A stretch of 64,000 bases of DNA from Acinetobacter kookii. GTDB lineage: Bacteria > Pseudomonadota > Gammaproteobacteria > Pseudomonadales > Moraxellaceae. Below, in pieces: positions 27,087 to 35,846 of the stretch. The DNA lies in assembly GCF_900096895.1 (NCBI RefSeq), contig NZ_FMYO01000001.1, positions 434,001 to 498,000 on the forward strand, given 5' to 3'. The notes beneath the pieces are model-generated. The model had not been told where the DNA came from. It was given only the letters and a program-made list of their open reading frames with translations, and ran no database searches. The position numbers and the translations under genes are program-made. Position 1 is the first letter of the stretch, and the number at the start of each line of letters is the position of its first letter.

Positions 27087-27515
27087 ATGAATACACCTAA
27101 ATATTATTTAATTAAAGAATTGGCCAATAAAACTCAGCTCAGCACGGACACAATCCGTTTTTATGAGAAGAAGAACCTGCTCCAACCCAGCTTTCGTGGC
27201 GACAATAATTATCGCTATTATGATGAAAATACATTCAAACGACTGATGTTTATTAAACGCTGTCGCACGCTCGATATTTCACTCGGCGAGATTGAAGCAC
27301 TGCTTGAACTCGAACAGCAGCCCTCGCAAAGCTGCCGTGCAGTGAATCAGCTGATTGAACAACACATTGAACAAGTCACTGATAAAATTATAGAATTACA
27401 AAAATTTCAACAACAGCTCATCCAGCTACGTGCCTCTTGCAGTAGCACCAAAACCATTGACAGCTGCCAGATTTTGAAGCAGCTCGAATCCGAAAATAAG
27501 GAAATATCCAACTAA
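27087..27515 (+). CDS. MerR-family metal-responsive transcriptional regulator
   Basis: The 142-residue regulator has a winged helix at the N-terminus (LIKELANKTQLSTDTIRFYE, RYYDENTFKRL), then a dimerisation helix. Cys residues sit at about 92 (QSCRAV) and in the tail (ASCSSTKTIDSCQ). The Cys placement resembles CadR/PbrR-type cadmium or lead sensors. It should bind the dyad directly in front of its own gene and activate the divergent CDF transporter. The overlap with its ribosome site suggests that it also limits its own synthesis. Confidence 0.85.
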   Translation: MNTPKYYLIKELANKTQLSTDTIRFYEKKNLLQPSFRGDNNYRYYDENTFKRLMFIKRCRTLDISLGEIEALLELEQQPSQSCRAVNQLIEQHIEQVTDKIIELQKFQQQLIQLRASCSSTKTIDSCQILKQLESENKEISN

Positions 27516-27583
27516 TTTACTAGGTTGAATCATTTTTTTAGATCCCTACAATAAAGCCATAGTTTTTTTATGCCTTTAAAGAC

Positions 27584-28981
27584 ATGACCATTTCACACGT
27601 AACCGAACTTCTTTCTCCTGCCGGCTCGCTGAAAAACATGCGCTATGCCTTTGCCTATGGTGCCGATGCGGTATATGCAGGTCAGCCACGTTATAGTTTA
27701 CGTGTACGTAACAATGCTTTTGATCATGACAATCTGGCAATTGGCATTGCCGAAGCACACGCCTTGGGCAAAAAATTCTATGTGGTGGTGAATATCCAGC
27801 CGCATAACTCAAAGTTAAAAAACTTCATTCGTGACTTGGAACCTGTCATTGGGATGAACCCAGATGCACTGATCATGTCCGATCCGGGTTTAATCATGAT
27901 GGTGCGTGAACATTTTCCCGACATGCCGGTTCACTTGTCTGTACAGGCCAATGCCGTGAACTGGGCAACGGTAAAATTCTGGAAAAACATGGGACTCACT
28001 CGTGTCATTCTGTCACGTGAACTTTCTATCGAAGAAATTGAAGAAATTAAAAATAATGTTCCTGACATGGAAATTGAAGTTTTCGTGCATGGTGCATTAT
28101 GTATGGCTTATTCCGGTCGTTGCCTGCTTTCTGGCTATATGAATAAACGTGATGCCAATCAGGGCGCATGCACCAATGCGTGTCGCTGGGATTATAAAAT
28201 TCACGAAGCAGCTGAAGATGAAACTGGAGATGTGATTCCAGTTCAACAAATCGAAGAATCAGCATGCTGCAAAAACCAAGATGCCGATGAGCAACACGCC
28301 CTAGAACAACACCAATTTGGCGAGCCGGTTTTATTACAACGCAATGAAGAAGACATGTTTGCAGCTGAAGAAGACGAACATGGCACCTACTTCATGAACT
28401 CTAAAGATTTGCGTGCGGTACAGCATGTCGACCGTTTAACCAAAATGGGCATTCATTCCTTAAAAATTGAAGGTCGTACCAAATCATATTTCTACTGCGC
28501 GCGTACTGCACAGATCTACCGTAAAGCGATTGATGATGCGCTAGAGGGTAAACCGTTTGATCCATCCCTGATGACTCAGCTGGAAGGCCTGGCGAATCGT
28601 GGTTATACCGAAGGTTTCCTGCGTCGTCATGTACATACTGAATATCAAAATTATGAAACCGGTTCATCGCGTTTTGACCATCAGCAATTTGTTGGTGAAG
28701 TATTAGAGCGTAACGGTGACTATATCAAGATTGAAGTAAAAAACCGTTTTGTGGTGGGTGACTCGCTTGAGCTGATGACCACTTCAGGCAATATCACTTT
28801 TACTTTAACAGAAATGAAAGATAAAAAAGGTAACCTGATTGAAGATGCCAAAGGTTCAGGCCATGTCGTGGATATTCCTGTTCCTGCGGATGTAGATATG
28901 AACTATGCCCTGTTGATTCGCAACTTACCGAATTCAACAGCAGATATTTCAGCATCTTCTTTGGCTTATCAAGCCATCTAG
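27584..28981 (+). CDS. trhP: tRNA hydroxylation protein TrhP (YegQ, peptidase U32 family)
   Basis: The 465-residue protein begins ELLSPAGSLKNMRYAFAYGADAVY in its family-typical form (quoted as ELLSPAGSL, then AYGADAVYAG). It includes the U32 signature region EVFVHGALCMAYSGRC and a Cys cluster (CLLSGY, CTNACRW) for an Fe-S centre. In E. coli, TrhP makes 5-hydroxyuridine at tRNA position 34 by an oxygen-independent route that needs prephenate supply and Fe-S cluster assembly. Compared with E. coli there is an acidic, Cys-containing stretch at about 205-265. A YfhL-type ferredoxin gene follows 14 bases later. Confidence 0.85.
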   Translation: MTISHVTELLSPAGSLKNMRYAFAYGADAVYAGQPRYSLRVRNNAFDHDNLAIGIAEAHALGKKFYVVVNIQPHNSKLKNFIRDLEPVIGMNPDALIMSDPGLIMMVREHFPDMPVHLSVQANAVNWATVKFWKNMGLTRVILSRELSIEEIEEIKNNVPDMEIEVFVHGALCMAYSGRCLLSGYMNKRDANQGACTNACRWDYKIHEAAEDETGDVIPVQQIEESACCKNQDADEQHALEQHQFGEPVLLQRNEEDMFAAEEDEHGTYFMNSKDLRAVQHVDRLTKMGIHSLKIEGRTKSYFYCARTAQIYRKAIDDALEGKPFDPSLMTQLEGLANRGYTEGFLRRHVHTEYQNYETGSSRFDHQQFVGEVLERNGDYIKIEVKNRFVVGDSLELMTTSGNITFTLTEMKDKKGNLIEDAKGSGHVVDIPVPADVDMNYALLIRNLPNSTADISASSLAYQAI

Positions 28982-28995
28982 TTTGAGAGATCAGG

Positions 28996-29250
28996 ATGGC
29001 TTTACTGATTACCGATAAATGTATCAACTGCGATATGTGTTTGCCTGAATGTCCGAATGAGGCCATTTATGAGGGTGACAAGGTGTATGAAATTGATGTG
29101 AAGCGCTGTACAGAATGTGTCGGCTTTTATGAGCACCAAACCTGTATAGCCGTGTGTCCAATTGAGTGCATTATTCCGCATCCTGAACATGTGGAAACGC
29201 AAGAACAGTTGATTCAGAAGTTTAAGAGCTTGAATTTATTCAAATCTTAA
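28996..29250 (+). CDS. yfhL: YfhL-family 2[4Fe-4S] ferredoxin
   Basis: The 84-residue ferredoxin has a first cluster motif CINCDMCLPECP and a second CTEC with an eight-residue insertion before CIAVCP. That insertion is typical of the Alvin-type/YfhL subgroup with unequal, low-potential clusters. It is in an operon with trhP, separated by 14 bases, with a GAGAGATCAGG ribosome site. Supplying electrons to TrhP is a reasonable inference from this arrangement. Confidence 0.88.
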   Translation: MALLITDKCINCDMCLPECPNEAIYEGDKVYEIDVKRCTECVGFYEHQTCIAVCPIECIIPHPEHVETQEQLIQKFKSLNLFKS

Positions 29251-29263
29251 AAATATTTGAAAA

Positions 29264-29279
29264 TGGCATATAACTTGCT
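29264..29279 (+). promoter_or_regulatory. Sigma-54 (RpoN) -24/-12 promoter
   Basis: TGGCATATAACTTGCT matches the consensus TGGCAYRNNNNTTGCW at every constrained position. GG (29265-29266) and GC (29277-29278) lie at the correct spacing. It begins 14 bases after the yfhL stop and reads into a gene-free interval, so it should serve the RNA described next. Activator sites would have to lie inside yfhL or trhP. Confidence 0.8.
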
Positions 29280-29289
29280 TAATTAAATT

Positions 29290-29480
29290 TAAAAAGCTTG
29301 GGGAAAGAACAATAAAAAAGCAAAACAAAAAATGCAGAAGAACAGAATAACCATGGAAATGGTCATAATAAAAAAAGGAACCCAGAGTTAGCATGCTGAG
29401 TTCCTATAAACAGGGTAAAACAAAAACTTGGGGAACTAAAGCCAAAGTGTCTATGTTTACATAGCCACTTTGGCTTTTTT
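29290..29480 (+). ncRNA. Candidate A-rich, sigma-54-dependent Hfq-binding small RNA (CrcZ-like architecture)
   Basis: An RNA of about 190 bases is predicted from the -12 element to a strong terminator, with no coding frame. It carries four exact AANAANAA motifs in single-stranded A-rich stretches (about 29305-29315, 29324-29331, 29367-29374, 29419-29426) and a near match (29338-29345). Between them are hairpins: ACCAT-GGAA-ATGGT (29350-29363) and GGAAC-GTTCC (29377-29404). CTTGGGGAA occurs twice, at 29297-29305 and 29427-29435. Pseudomonas CrcZ/CrcY are sigma-54-driven RNAs with repeated AANAANAA sites that titrate Hfq/Crc. This match is in architecture, not in recognised sequence homology. 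Confidence 0.6.
29438..29480 (+). terminator. Terminator of the candidate small RNA
   Basis: AAGCCAAAGTG pairs with CACTTTGGCTT. CTATG and CATAG stack above a one-base bulge on each side, and TTTTTT follows on the plus strand. The minus side lacks a comparable T run, which favours a rightward transcript. Confidence 0.85.
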
Positions 29481-29482
29481 AA

Positions 29483-31048
29483 TTACTGTCCCGAACGGAT
29501 AATATAATCAAAGGCAGATAGCGATGCCTTGGCACCTTCACCTGTAGCAATGATGATTTGCTTGTACGGCACGGTAGTACAGTCACCGGCAGCAAACACA
29601 CCCTTCACGTTGGTTTCGTTGCGCTCGTTAATCACGATCTCGCCACGATTGGTCAGTTCAACAGCTGTTTCTTTCAGGAAGTCCGTGTTTGGCAACAAAC
29701 CGATCTGTACAAAAATTCCCACCAGTTCAATCGTATGTTCTTCATCCGTTGCACGGTCCTTGTATTTCAGTGCAGTGACCTGTGAACCATCACCGACTAC
29801 TTCAGTCGACAGCGCATTCTTGATCACGGTGGTATTTGGCAAGCTGTTAAGCTTGTCTTGAAGCACCTGATCGGCACGCAGTTTGGTATCGAACTCCACC
29901 AAAGTTACATGCTCGACAATCCCGGCCAGGTCAATCGCAGCTTCCACACCCGAGTTACCGCCACCAATCACCGCAACGCGTTTGCCTTTAAACAGTGGGC
30001 CATCACAGTGTGGACAGTATGCTACACCACGAGTTTTGTATTCCTGCTCACCCGGAACGTTCATCTCTCTCCAGCGTGCACCAGTCGATAGAATGATGGT
30101 TTTCGATTCTAACTTCGCGCCATTTTCCAAAGTGACTTCAACTAGGCCATTCGCCGTTTCATCTGCACCTTTAATGTTAGCAACACGTTGCAGGTTCATG
30201 ATGTCCACACCATACTCACGTACATGCGCTTCCATTTCGGCGGCAAATTTCGGACCCTGGGTTTTCTGTACGGAAGTGAAGTTTTCAATGTCCATGGTAT
30301 CCATGACTTGACCGCCCATGCGCTCTGCCACGATTCCGGTTTTAATGCCTTTACGCGCGGCATAAATCGCTGCGGTGTTGCCGGCAGGACCGCCACCAAT
30401 CACCAGCACATCAAAGGCGTCTTTGGCATTTAACTTTGCGGCGTCTTTGGCTGCAGAATTGCTATCCAGTTTGGCAATGATCTCTTCCAAAGTCATACGG
30501 CCCTGACCGATGTGGGCGTTGTCCTGGAACACCATAGGTACTGCCATGATCTTGCGCTGTTCCACTTCATCCTGGAAGAATGCCCCGTCAATCATGGTCG
30601 CCGTGGTGCCCGGGTTATAGATGGCGATCAGGTTTAGAGCCTGTACCACATCCGGACAGTTATGGCAGCTGAGGGAAACAAACACCTCAAAATCAGCCGT
30701 TAAATTTAAACCCTTGATCTGTGCCAGGACTTCATCCGATATTTTCGGAGCATAGCCTGAAGTTTGTAGCAATGCCAAAATCAAAGAGGTGAACTCATGG
30801 CCCATCGGTAAGCCAGCAAAGAAAACACGCGGTTCTTCACCTTGTTTTGCCACCCCAAAGCTTGGGGCACGTTTATTTGTACCGTCGAAGCGTGCAGTCA
30901 CTAAATCAGACAAAGCTGCAACTTCATTCACCAGTTCTTTGATCTTGTCCGACTTGTCCGAACCATCTAGAGTTGCGACCAGTTCAATCGGGCTTTCCAG
31001 ACGTTGCAAGAGTGTTTTAAGTTGTGCTGAAGTGTTTTGGTCTAACAT
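29483..31048 (-). CDS. ahpF: Alkyl hydroperoxide reductase subunit F
   Basis: The 521-residue flavoprotein keeps the peroxiredoxin AhpC reduced. The N-terminal double thioredoxin-fold domain has the CHNC redox pair ([12 protein letters not shown]). The thioredoxin-reductase-like part has the FAD motif [19 protein letters not shown] and the CPHC active site, with the second Rossmann loop [12 protein letters not shown]. Met at 31048 is chosen because GGAG precedes it and the length then equals E. coli AhpF; an upstream start would add five residues. No ahpC is adjacent, so the partner lies elsewhere. Confidence 0.93.
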   Translation of the reverse strand: MLDQNTSAQLKTLLQRLESPIELVATLDGSDKSDKIKELVNEVAALSDLVTARFDGTNKRAPSFGVAKQGEEPRVFFAGLPMGHEFTSLILALLQTSGYAPKISDEVLAQIKGLNLTADFEVFVSLSCHNCPDVVQALNLIAIYNPGTTATMIDGAFFQDEVEQRKIMAVPMVFQDNAHIGQGRMTLEEIIAKLDSNSAAKDAAKLNAKDAFDVLVIGGGPAGNTAAIYAARKGIKTGIVAERMGGQVMDTMDIENFTSVQKTQGPKFAAEMEAHVREYGVDIMNLQRVANIKGADETANGLVEVTLENGAKLESKTIILSTGARWREMNVPGEQEYKTRGVAYCPHCDGPLFKGKRVAVIGGGNSGVEAAIDLAGIVEHVTLVEFDTKLRADQVLQDKLNSLPNTTVIKNALSTEVVGDGSQVTALKYKDRATDEEHTIELVGIFVQIGLLPNTDFLKETAVELTNRGEIVINERNETNVKGVFAAGDCTTVPYKQIIIATGEGAKASLSAFDYIIRSGQ

Positions 31049-31222
31049 GGCTAACGTCTCCAAGGGAGTAAATGCTTATTTAATAAAGCTATAGTAGGAT
31101 AAATATTTAAATAGTTAAAACAGTTTGTTTTTATTATTATAATCGAAATACCAAATCAAATGAATTTTATCCTGCCCTTAAGCATGACTAAAATCACCTG
31201 ACTGAAAGAAAGCATCAAAAAT

Positions 31223-31246
31223 AAAAAAGCCCTTCTGTGGGCTTTT
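31223..31246 (-). terminator. Terminator of the TelA operon
   Basis: AAAAGCCC (31225-31232) and GGGCTTTT (31239-31246) form the stem, with a T tract on the minus strand. It is eight bases beyond the last gene of the operon. Confidence 0.8.
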
Positions 31247-31254
31247 GTATGGCA

Positions 31255-32178
31255 TCATTTAAGCTGCATACGCTGCTCAACCCTGAATATCCGCCTTTTT
31301 AAATGCTGCGACAGCAGCAGCAGAATTGCACTTAAAATTCCGAACAGTATGGCAGCAGCAATAATCAAAATTTGTACCACTGAACTCATCTGCTCTGCCT
31401 GAGCTACCTGTCTGGAAACAATTTTTGCCATTGGCGTTAAACTCTGACCATAAAGCTGGTGCTGCATGGTCCAAAGCTGTTCGGGTTTAAAACCATATTC
31501 AAAAAAATCAGGATCTGTTTTTTCCGCTTTCACTAAAGCCAGCACTTGTGGAATAGCCGCATCCTTATCCACCGGTGTATGCAGCAGCGCAGCTTGTGCC
31601 AGCAGATAAGCTTTGACGGGTTCATCTACATTACTACGCTGTAAGTACTGGGCCAATTCGCTTTGCTGAATATTTTTATCATAGTGAATGACGTCACTAT
31701 AGGCCTCATTTTCTTCATTATTTAACTCATATTGCAGATAGGTCAAGCCAGCCCACAGCACAATAAAGGCAATCAGCCAGCCCACAAACTTCAAAATAAA
31801 AGACTGAAAACGGACATAGAAAAACCGTATTTTCTTTAAAAAATGAATGACAAAAAACGCACCCATAAAAGAAACAAACAGCTTCAGAATCAGCCAGCCA
31901 AACCATGACAGCAGGTTACTAAAATAATCCCGATGCTGACCCAGTTCAGCAAGGTTTGCATCGACACTGAGCGGGATATGCAATTGTTTCAGTTCCGTCG
32001 TAATACCGAAAAAACTATAGACAAAATCATGTTGCAGAAAAAAAGCCACCACGGAAGCCAGGAAAATGGTGCTGCTGGTGATCGCCCATAACATCACATT
32101 GCGTTGACGCTTCTTCAGCATCACCACACCATTTTCAATCTGTTGCGGATTCACGGCATATTCATCTAAGGGAGGCAA
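31255..32178 (-). CDS. Membrane protein of the TelA operon, unknown function
   Basis: The 307-residue protein has four likely membrane segments, at about 29-48, 90-112, 128-150 and 270-293. A soluble stretch between the third and fourth contains EENEAYSDVIHYDKN and a run of short helices. It starts 42 bases after telA and ends the three-gene minus-strand operon. No conserved catalytic motif was recognised. Its partners suggest a role in envelope or toxic-anion stress tolerance, which is guilt by association only. Confidence 0.65.
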   Translation of the reverse strand: MPPLDEYAVNPQQIENGVVMLKKRQRNVMLWAITSSTIFLASVVAFFLQHDFVYSFFGITTELKQLHIPLSVDANLAELGQHRDYFSNLLSWFGWLILKLFVSFMGAFFVIHFLKKIRFFYVRFQSFILKFVGWLIAFIVLWAGLTYLQYELNNEENEAYSDVIHYDKNIQQSELAQYLQRSNVDEPVKAYLLAQAALLHTPVDKDAAIPQVLALVKAEKTDPDFFEYGFKPEQLWTMQHQLYGQSLTPMAKIVSRQVAQAEQMSSVVQILIIAAAILFGILSAILLLLSQHLKRRIFRVEQRMQLK

Positions 32179-32220
32179 ACGCTTTCTCCTAAAGTGCAGA
32201 CAATGAACTTAAACGAATAG

Positions 32221-33354
32221 TTAAGATTTATTCACTCCACTGTTACTGGATTCTATCACCAAATGGTTCAGATTTTCCTGCAAGGCACGTAAACGCGTGG
32301 TCGCTTCGGCGCGTTTTTGCATCCCCTCTTTTTGTACCTGAATCACGTCGTTCACTGTTTTAATGAGGGTATTCTGCACATGTTCAAGCGTTTCAATATC
32401 AATCACTGAACGCTGGTTGGCTTTGGCCGTAGCCACCGAGTTTTGGTGCAGCAAGTCGGCGTTACGGCGTAACAGGTCATTGGTGGCATCATCAATGCTA
32501 TTGGCCAGCTGGACACTGTTTTTCTGTTCATGCAGGGAAATAGCCAAGCTGATCTGATTTTTCCATGCCGGTAAGGTAATGTTTTTAATGGCATAAAATT
32601 TGTCGACCAACATCAGGTTATTGGACTGGATAATCCGGATCATCGGCAAGGTTTGCATGGCAGACTGCTGTAAAACCTGTAAATCACTGACCCGTTTTTC
32701 CAGATTATTGGCCAGATGATTCAGGTCATAGACTTTTTGCACCGTAGGTTGATCTTGGGTCTGGGCCGTTAAATGTGCAATGTGCTGCTGAATTTCCTGC
32801 TCTTTCAATTTTCCCGCCGCAATATAGATGCCCAGCTGTCTGTATTCCTCCTGCACACCCTGAAACATTTTATCCAAAGTGTCCACCCGGGTTTTCAAGC
32901 CCGATTGGGACGTTTCAATTTCCTTGACCAGCACATCAATCTGTTCTTTGGTGCTGTTAAAATGCTGATCAAAGTTTTGCTTGGCGCCTTTCATCTTGCT
33001 GATCAGGCCGCCCAGGAAACCGGAACTCTTTTTCTTGTTTAAAATACTGCTGCTATTCAGCTGCCGGGCAACCTGCACCACCTGATTTAACTTTTGGCCT
33101 GTGGTGTCCAGTTCTTTGTTTTGTACAAGATTCAGCAATTCATCGGTATAACCCGACGTTTTTGTTGCAATATTCTTCCCATATTCCGCCACTGCATTAT
33201 GGCTCATTTCAGCCAGTTCTTTATGTGCATTCATCACTTCATTAAAGTCTGAATGCTGCAAACCAATTTCTTGTAAATTCAGTTGCTGAAACTTTTGCTG
33301 AACAAGATCCTGAGTGACTTCAGCGGGTAAATCTTTAGGTTCAAAATCGGTCAT
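32221..33354 (-). CDS. telA: TelA/KlaA toxic-anion resistance family protein
   Basis: The 377-residue, helix-rich soluble protein matches the TelA family. A central FLGGLISKMKGAK region is followed by long coiled-coil helices, then IRIIQSNNLMLVDKF, ITLPAWKNQISLAIS and LRRNADLLHQNS. Plasmid TelA/KlaA and relatives have been linked to tellurite, colicin and cell-wall-antibiotic tolerance, but the biochemical activity is unknown. It is the middle gene of a three-gene operon, starting 20 bases after the preceding gene. Confidence 0.85.
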   Translation of the reverse strand: MTDFEPKDLPAEVTQDLVQQKFQQLNLQEIGLQHSDFNEVMNAHKELAEMSHNAVAEYGKNIATKTSGYTDELLNLVQNKELDTTGQKLNQVVQVARQLNSSSILNKKKSSGFLGGLISKMKGAKQNFDQHFNSTKEQIDVLVKEIETSQSGLKTRVDTLDKMFQGVQEEYRQLGIYIAAGKLKEQEIQQHIAHLTAQTQDQPTVQKVYDLNHLANNLEKRVSDLQVLQQSAMQTLPMIRIIQSNNLMLVDKFYAIKNITLPAWKNQISLAISLHEQKNSVQLANSIDDATNDLLRRNADLLHQNSVATAKANQRSVIDIETLEHVQNTLIKTVNDVIQVQKEGMQKRAEATTRLRALQENLNHLVIESSNSGVNKS

Positions 33355-33374
33355 GCTTCACCTGAATAGAATGA

Positions 33375-34163
33375 TTAATGTATGGGTTTCTCTAGTGATT
33401 TTCTTAAAGTACGAATTAACTTCTCTCTGCTATGATCCAGCTTGTCCAGTTCAATGCCCGAACTGTTCTGCTGACTTTGTTTAACATGATATTGCCAGGC
33501 AGGAATCAGTACCTGCTGCGCCTCTTTAAAACGGTCCAGCAAATTAAAAGAAAGCTGCTGCGATAATTGCATTTGTGTAATTGCAATATCATTACTGGCT
33601 TGCAAAGTTTGTAATGAATTGATTTTTTTAGATAACCTTTCAGCAAAGTTATCCAGAGGATGGACATTCCTGACGAAATTTGGATATTCCAGCAAAAACT
33701 CTTGCGCAGCTCGAATGTATTTCGCCATTTGCTCCCGATACCCGAGCAACTGCTGAAAACGAGCCTGAGACTTCTGTATTTCAATCTGCAATTTTTGACT
33801 TAAATGATTGGCCCGATTGAGCAATTGATCCAGGTTTTTGTAATACTCGACCTGCCCGGAGCCATATTCCACATCAATCCCCAGCCACTTTTGCAAGGCA
33901 TTAAACTTGCGGCTGCTTAAATATTTTTTTGAATCGGCCAATGCCTGAATCAGCTGTTCTATGGTGCTGCTCAATTGCTGGGTCAGATGTGGATCGACTC
34001 CGTTTAATAGAACGGACTGAGCCTGAATGACTGAATCGGCATAATGATTCAGACGATACTGATCCTGCAGCAAAGGAACCAAATCATTTTGCTGAATAGA
34101 GAGCAGTTCAGCCCGATTCACTTCAATGTCGGCCAAGGCAACAAGCATATCTATCTGAGACAT
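33375..34163 (-). CDS. Diverged TelA-like helical protein
   Basis: The 262-residue protein is almost entirely helical and Gln/Leu-rich. Its C-terminal half aligns by eye with telA downstream: LLDRFKEAQQVLIPAWQYHV here against LVDKFYAIKNITLPAWKNQI there, in the same position relative to the end. I read it as a shortened paralogue of the TelA family. It is the first gene of the operon. No signal peptide or membrane segment is present, so it is cytoplasmic. Confidence 0.6.
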   Translation of the reverse strand: MSQIDMLVALADIEVNRAELLSIQQNDLVPLLQDQYRLNHYADSVIQAQSVLLNGVDPHLTQQLSSTIEQLIQALADSKKYLSSRKFNALQKWLGIDVEYGSGQVEYYKNLDQLLNRANHLSQKLQIEIQKSQARFQQLLGYREQMAKYIRAAQEFLLEYPNFVRNVHPLDNFAERLSKKINSLQTLQASNDIAITQMQLSQQLSFNLLDRFKEAQQVLIPAWQYHVKQSQQNSSGIELDKLDHSREKLIRTLRKSLEKPIH

Positions 34164-34514
34164 AATATTGGAAACTCAACAAAATCATTTTTATAGTACG
34201 GCTTTTGTAGCAAAGATCATGTAGTGTTTTGCAAATTTTCTAGACCTGCATCAGAGCTGTTGCAAAAGCTAAGATACGGTTCGGCAATTCGTCGGAAAAA
34301 CAATATGCTCCAGCAAAATAATTAATTTATTATTCAAATATTTATAAAATAAAAGAATCATACAGATCATTTTCAGCAAGTATTTTTATCGGATTGTCGG
34401 GGATTTGATTACTGAATTCTTTATCCTATGCTTCAGCGAATACAGGAGTATTCGACAGCAATGAAAATTCAAATAAAAAATCGATTTCATGGAGCTGAAT
34501 CGGAGAATAATATT

Positions 34515-35765
34515 ATGAAAAATCAAAATTTTTTCCTCAAATGGAGTGTAAAGGCATTATTTGCATCACTCGCATTTACATCCCTCAATGGCAATACAGC
34601 AACCTCGATAATGCCTGCACCAGCGAATAGCCAACAGGTCTTTTTTGTAGGCAATAACTGGGATGGAACAGTGACCGTCATTCGTCCATCGGGTGATTTT
34701 GGCAAGATCGGTGTGATCAACATGGTTCCTGATCGCAAAGAGCGTTTGTTGGAAATCCACCTCAATCCAATTAAACTGATTGCCTATACTTATATCCAGG
34801 CCACCGCCGGGGAAGGTAATGATCAGCTGGTAGATGATATGTACTCTACGCCAGATGGTCAGTCAGTGGTTGCCTCTCGCCCAAGTTTTGCCGATGTCGT
34901 TTCGATTAATATTGCGACGGGAAAAATCAACTGGCGTACTCCTGTAGAAGGGTTCCGTGCCGACCATATGGCGGTTTCTCCTGATGGCAAACGCTTAGCC
35001 GTATCGGCATCTTCCGGCAATGTGGTTCATGTGCTGGATATCAATACGGGTAAAGAATTGGGACGCTTTGCAACAGGCGACAAACCGCATGAAAATATTT
35101 TCTTTAACGGCGGCACAAAAATTCTAAACTCCGCCATTGGTAATGTGGAAACCTCTATGGATGCTGCATGGCAAGATTTCACCAAGGGGAAACGATTCCT
35201 CACCATTGCCGATGCCAATACCTTTAAAGTTCTCAAGACCATCGATTTCCGTCCGGCGCTGGATGCAGTGGGCCGTAAAGATCTGTCCAACTCTGTACGT
35301 CCGATTGTCCTGAGCAATGATGAAAGTAAAATTTATGCCCAGGTTTCATTTTTTAACGGTTTAATCGAATATGACCTGAATCAGAATAAAGTTACTCGCA
35401 TTGGTCAATTACCGGGCAGCTCGACAATTCCTTCTGACCGAACCAAATATGTAAACGACTCGCGTCATCATGGATTGTCGATTAGTGGCGATGGTGAAAA
35501 ACTGTGTGTCGCCGGTACCATGGATGACTATGCAACGATTGTCGACCGTTCAACCTTAAAAGCGGGCAAGCTAATTCCTGCAGGCAAACCCTACTGGGCA
35601 ACACAAAGTCCTGATGGCAAAAGCTGTGTAATTTCTGAGAGTGAGACTGATGTGGTTACCGTGATTGATTTTGCGACGGGCGAAAAAGTAAGGAGTGTTC
35701 CTGTAGGAAATCACCCGCAACGTGTTCGGATCGGTTATGCACCTGCGGGCTGGTCAACACCTTAA
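34515..35765 (+). CDS. Secreted YVTN/YncE-type beta-propeller protein
   Basis: The 416-residue precursor has a signal peptide (FFLKWSVKALFASLAF, cleavage after about 30). Repeated beta-propeller blades follow with SPDGKRLAV, VHVLDINTGKELGRF, SDDGEKLCVAG-like and VTVIDFATGEKVRSVPVG strings. YncE-like propellers are periplasmic and some bind DNA or cofactors, but the function here is open. The ATG at 34515 is preceded by GGAG nine bases upstream. The frame continues 29 codons further but that part is charged and would bury the signal peptide. Confidence 0.75.
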   Translation: MKNQNFFLKWSVKALFASLAFTSLNGNTATSIMPAPANSQQVFFVGNNWDGTVTVIRPSGDFGKIGVINMVPDRKERLLEIHLNPIKLIAYTYIQATAGEGNDQLVDDMYSTPDGQSVVASRPSFADVVSINIATGKINWRTPVEGFRADHMAVSPDGKRLAVSASSGNVVHVLDINTGKELGRFATGDKPHENIFFNGGTKILNSAIGNVETSMDAAWQDFTKGKRFLTIADANTFKVLKTIDFRPALDAVGRKDLSNSVRPIVLSNDESKIYAQVSFFNGLIEYDLNQNKVTRIGQLPGSSTIPSDRTKYVNDSRHHGLSISGDGEKLCVAGTMDDYATIVDRSTLKAGKLIPAGKPYWATQSPDGKSCVISESETDVVTVIDFATGEKVRSVPVGNHPQRVRIGYAPAGWSTP

Positions 35766-35846
35766 CTGTTAATTTTTTATCAACTGTACGGACCTGATCT
35801 TTAGATTGGGTTTGCTTTCATTAAATGCAAGAGCAGGATTTCTGGC

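Noticed and set aside
34428..34514. Longer start for the beta-propeller protein
   Set aside because: It would place 29 charged residues ahead of a clean signal peptide. The ATG at 34515 has GGAG.
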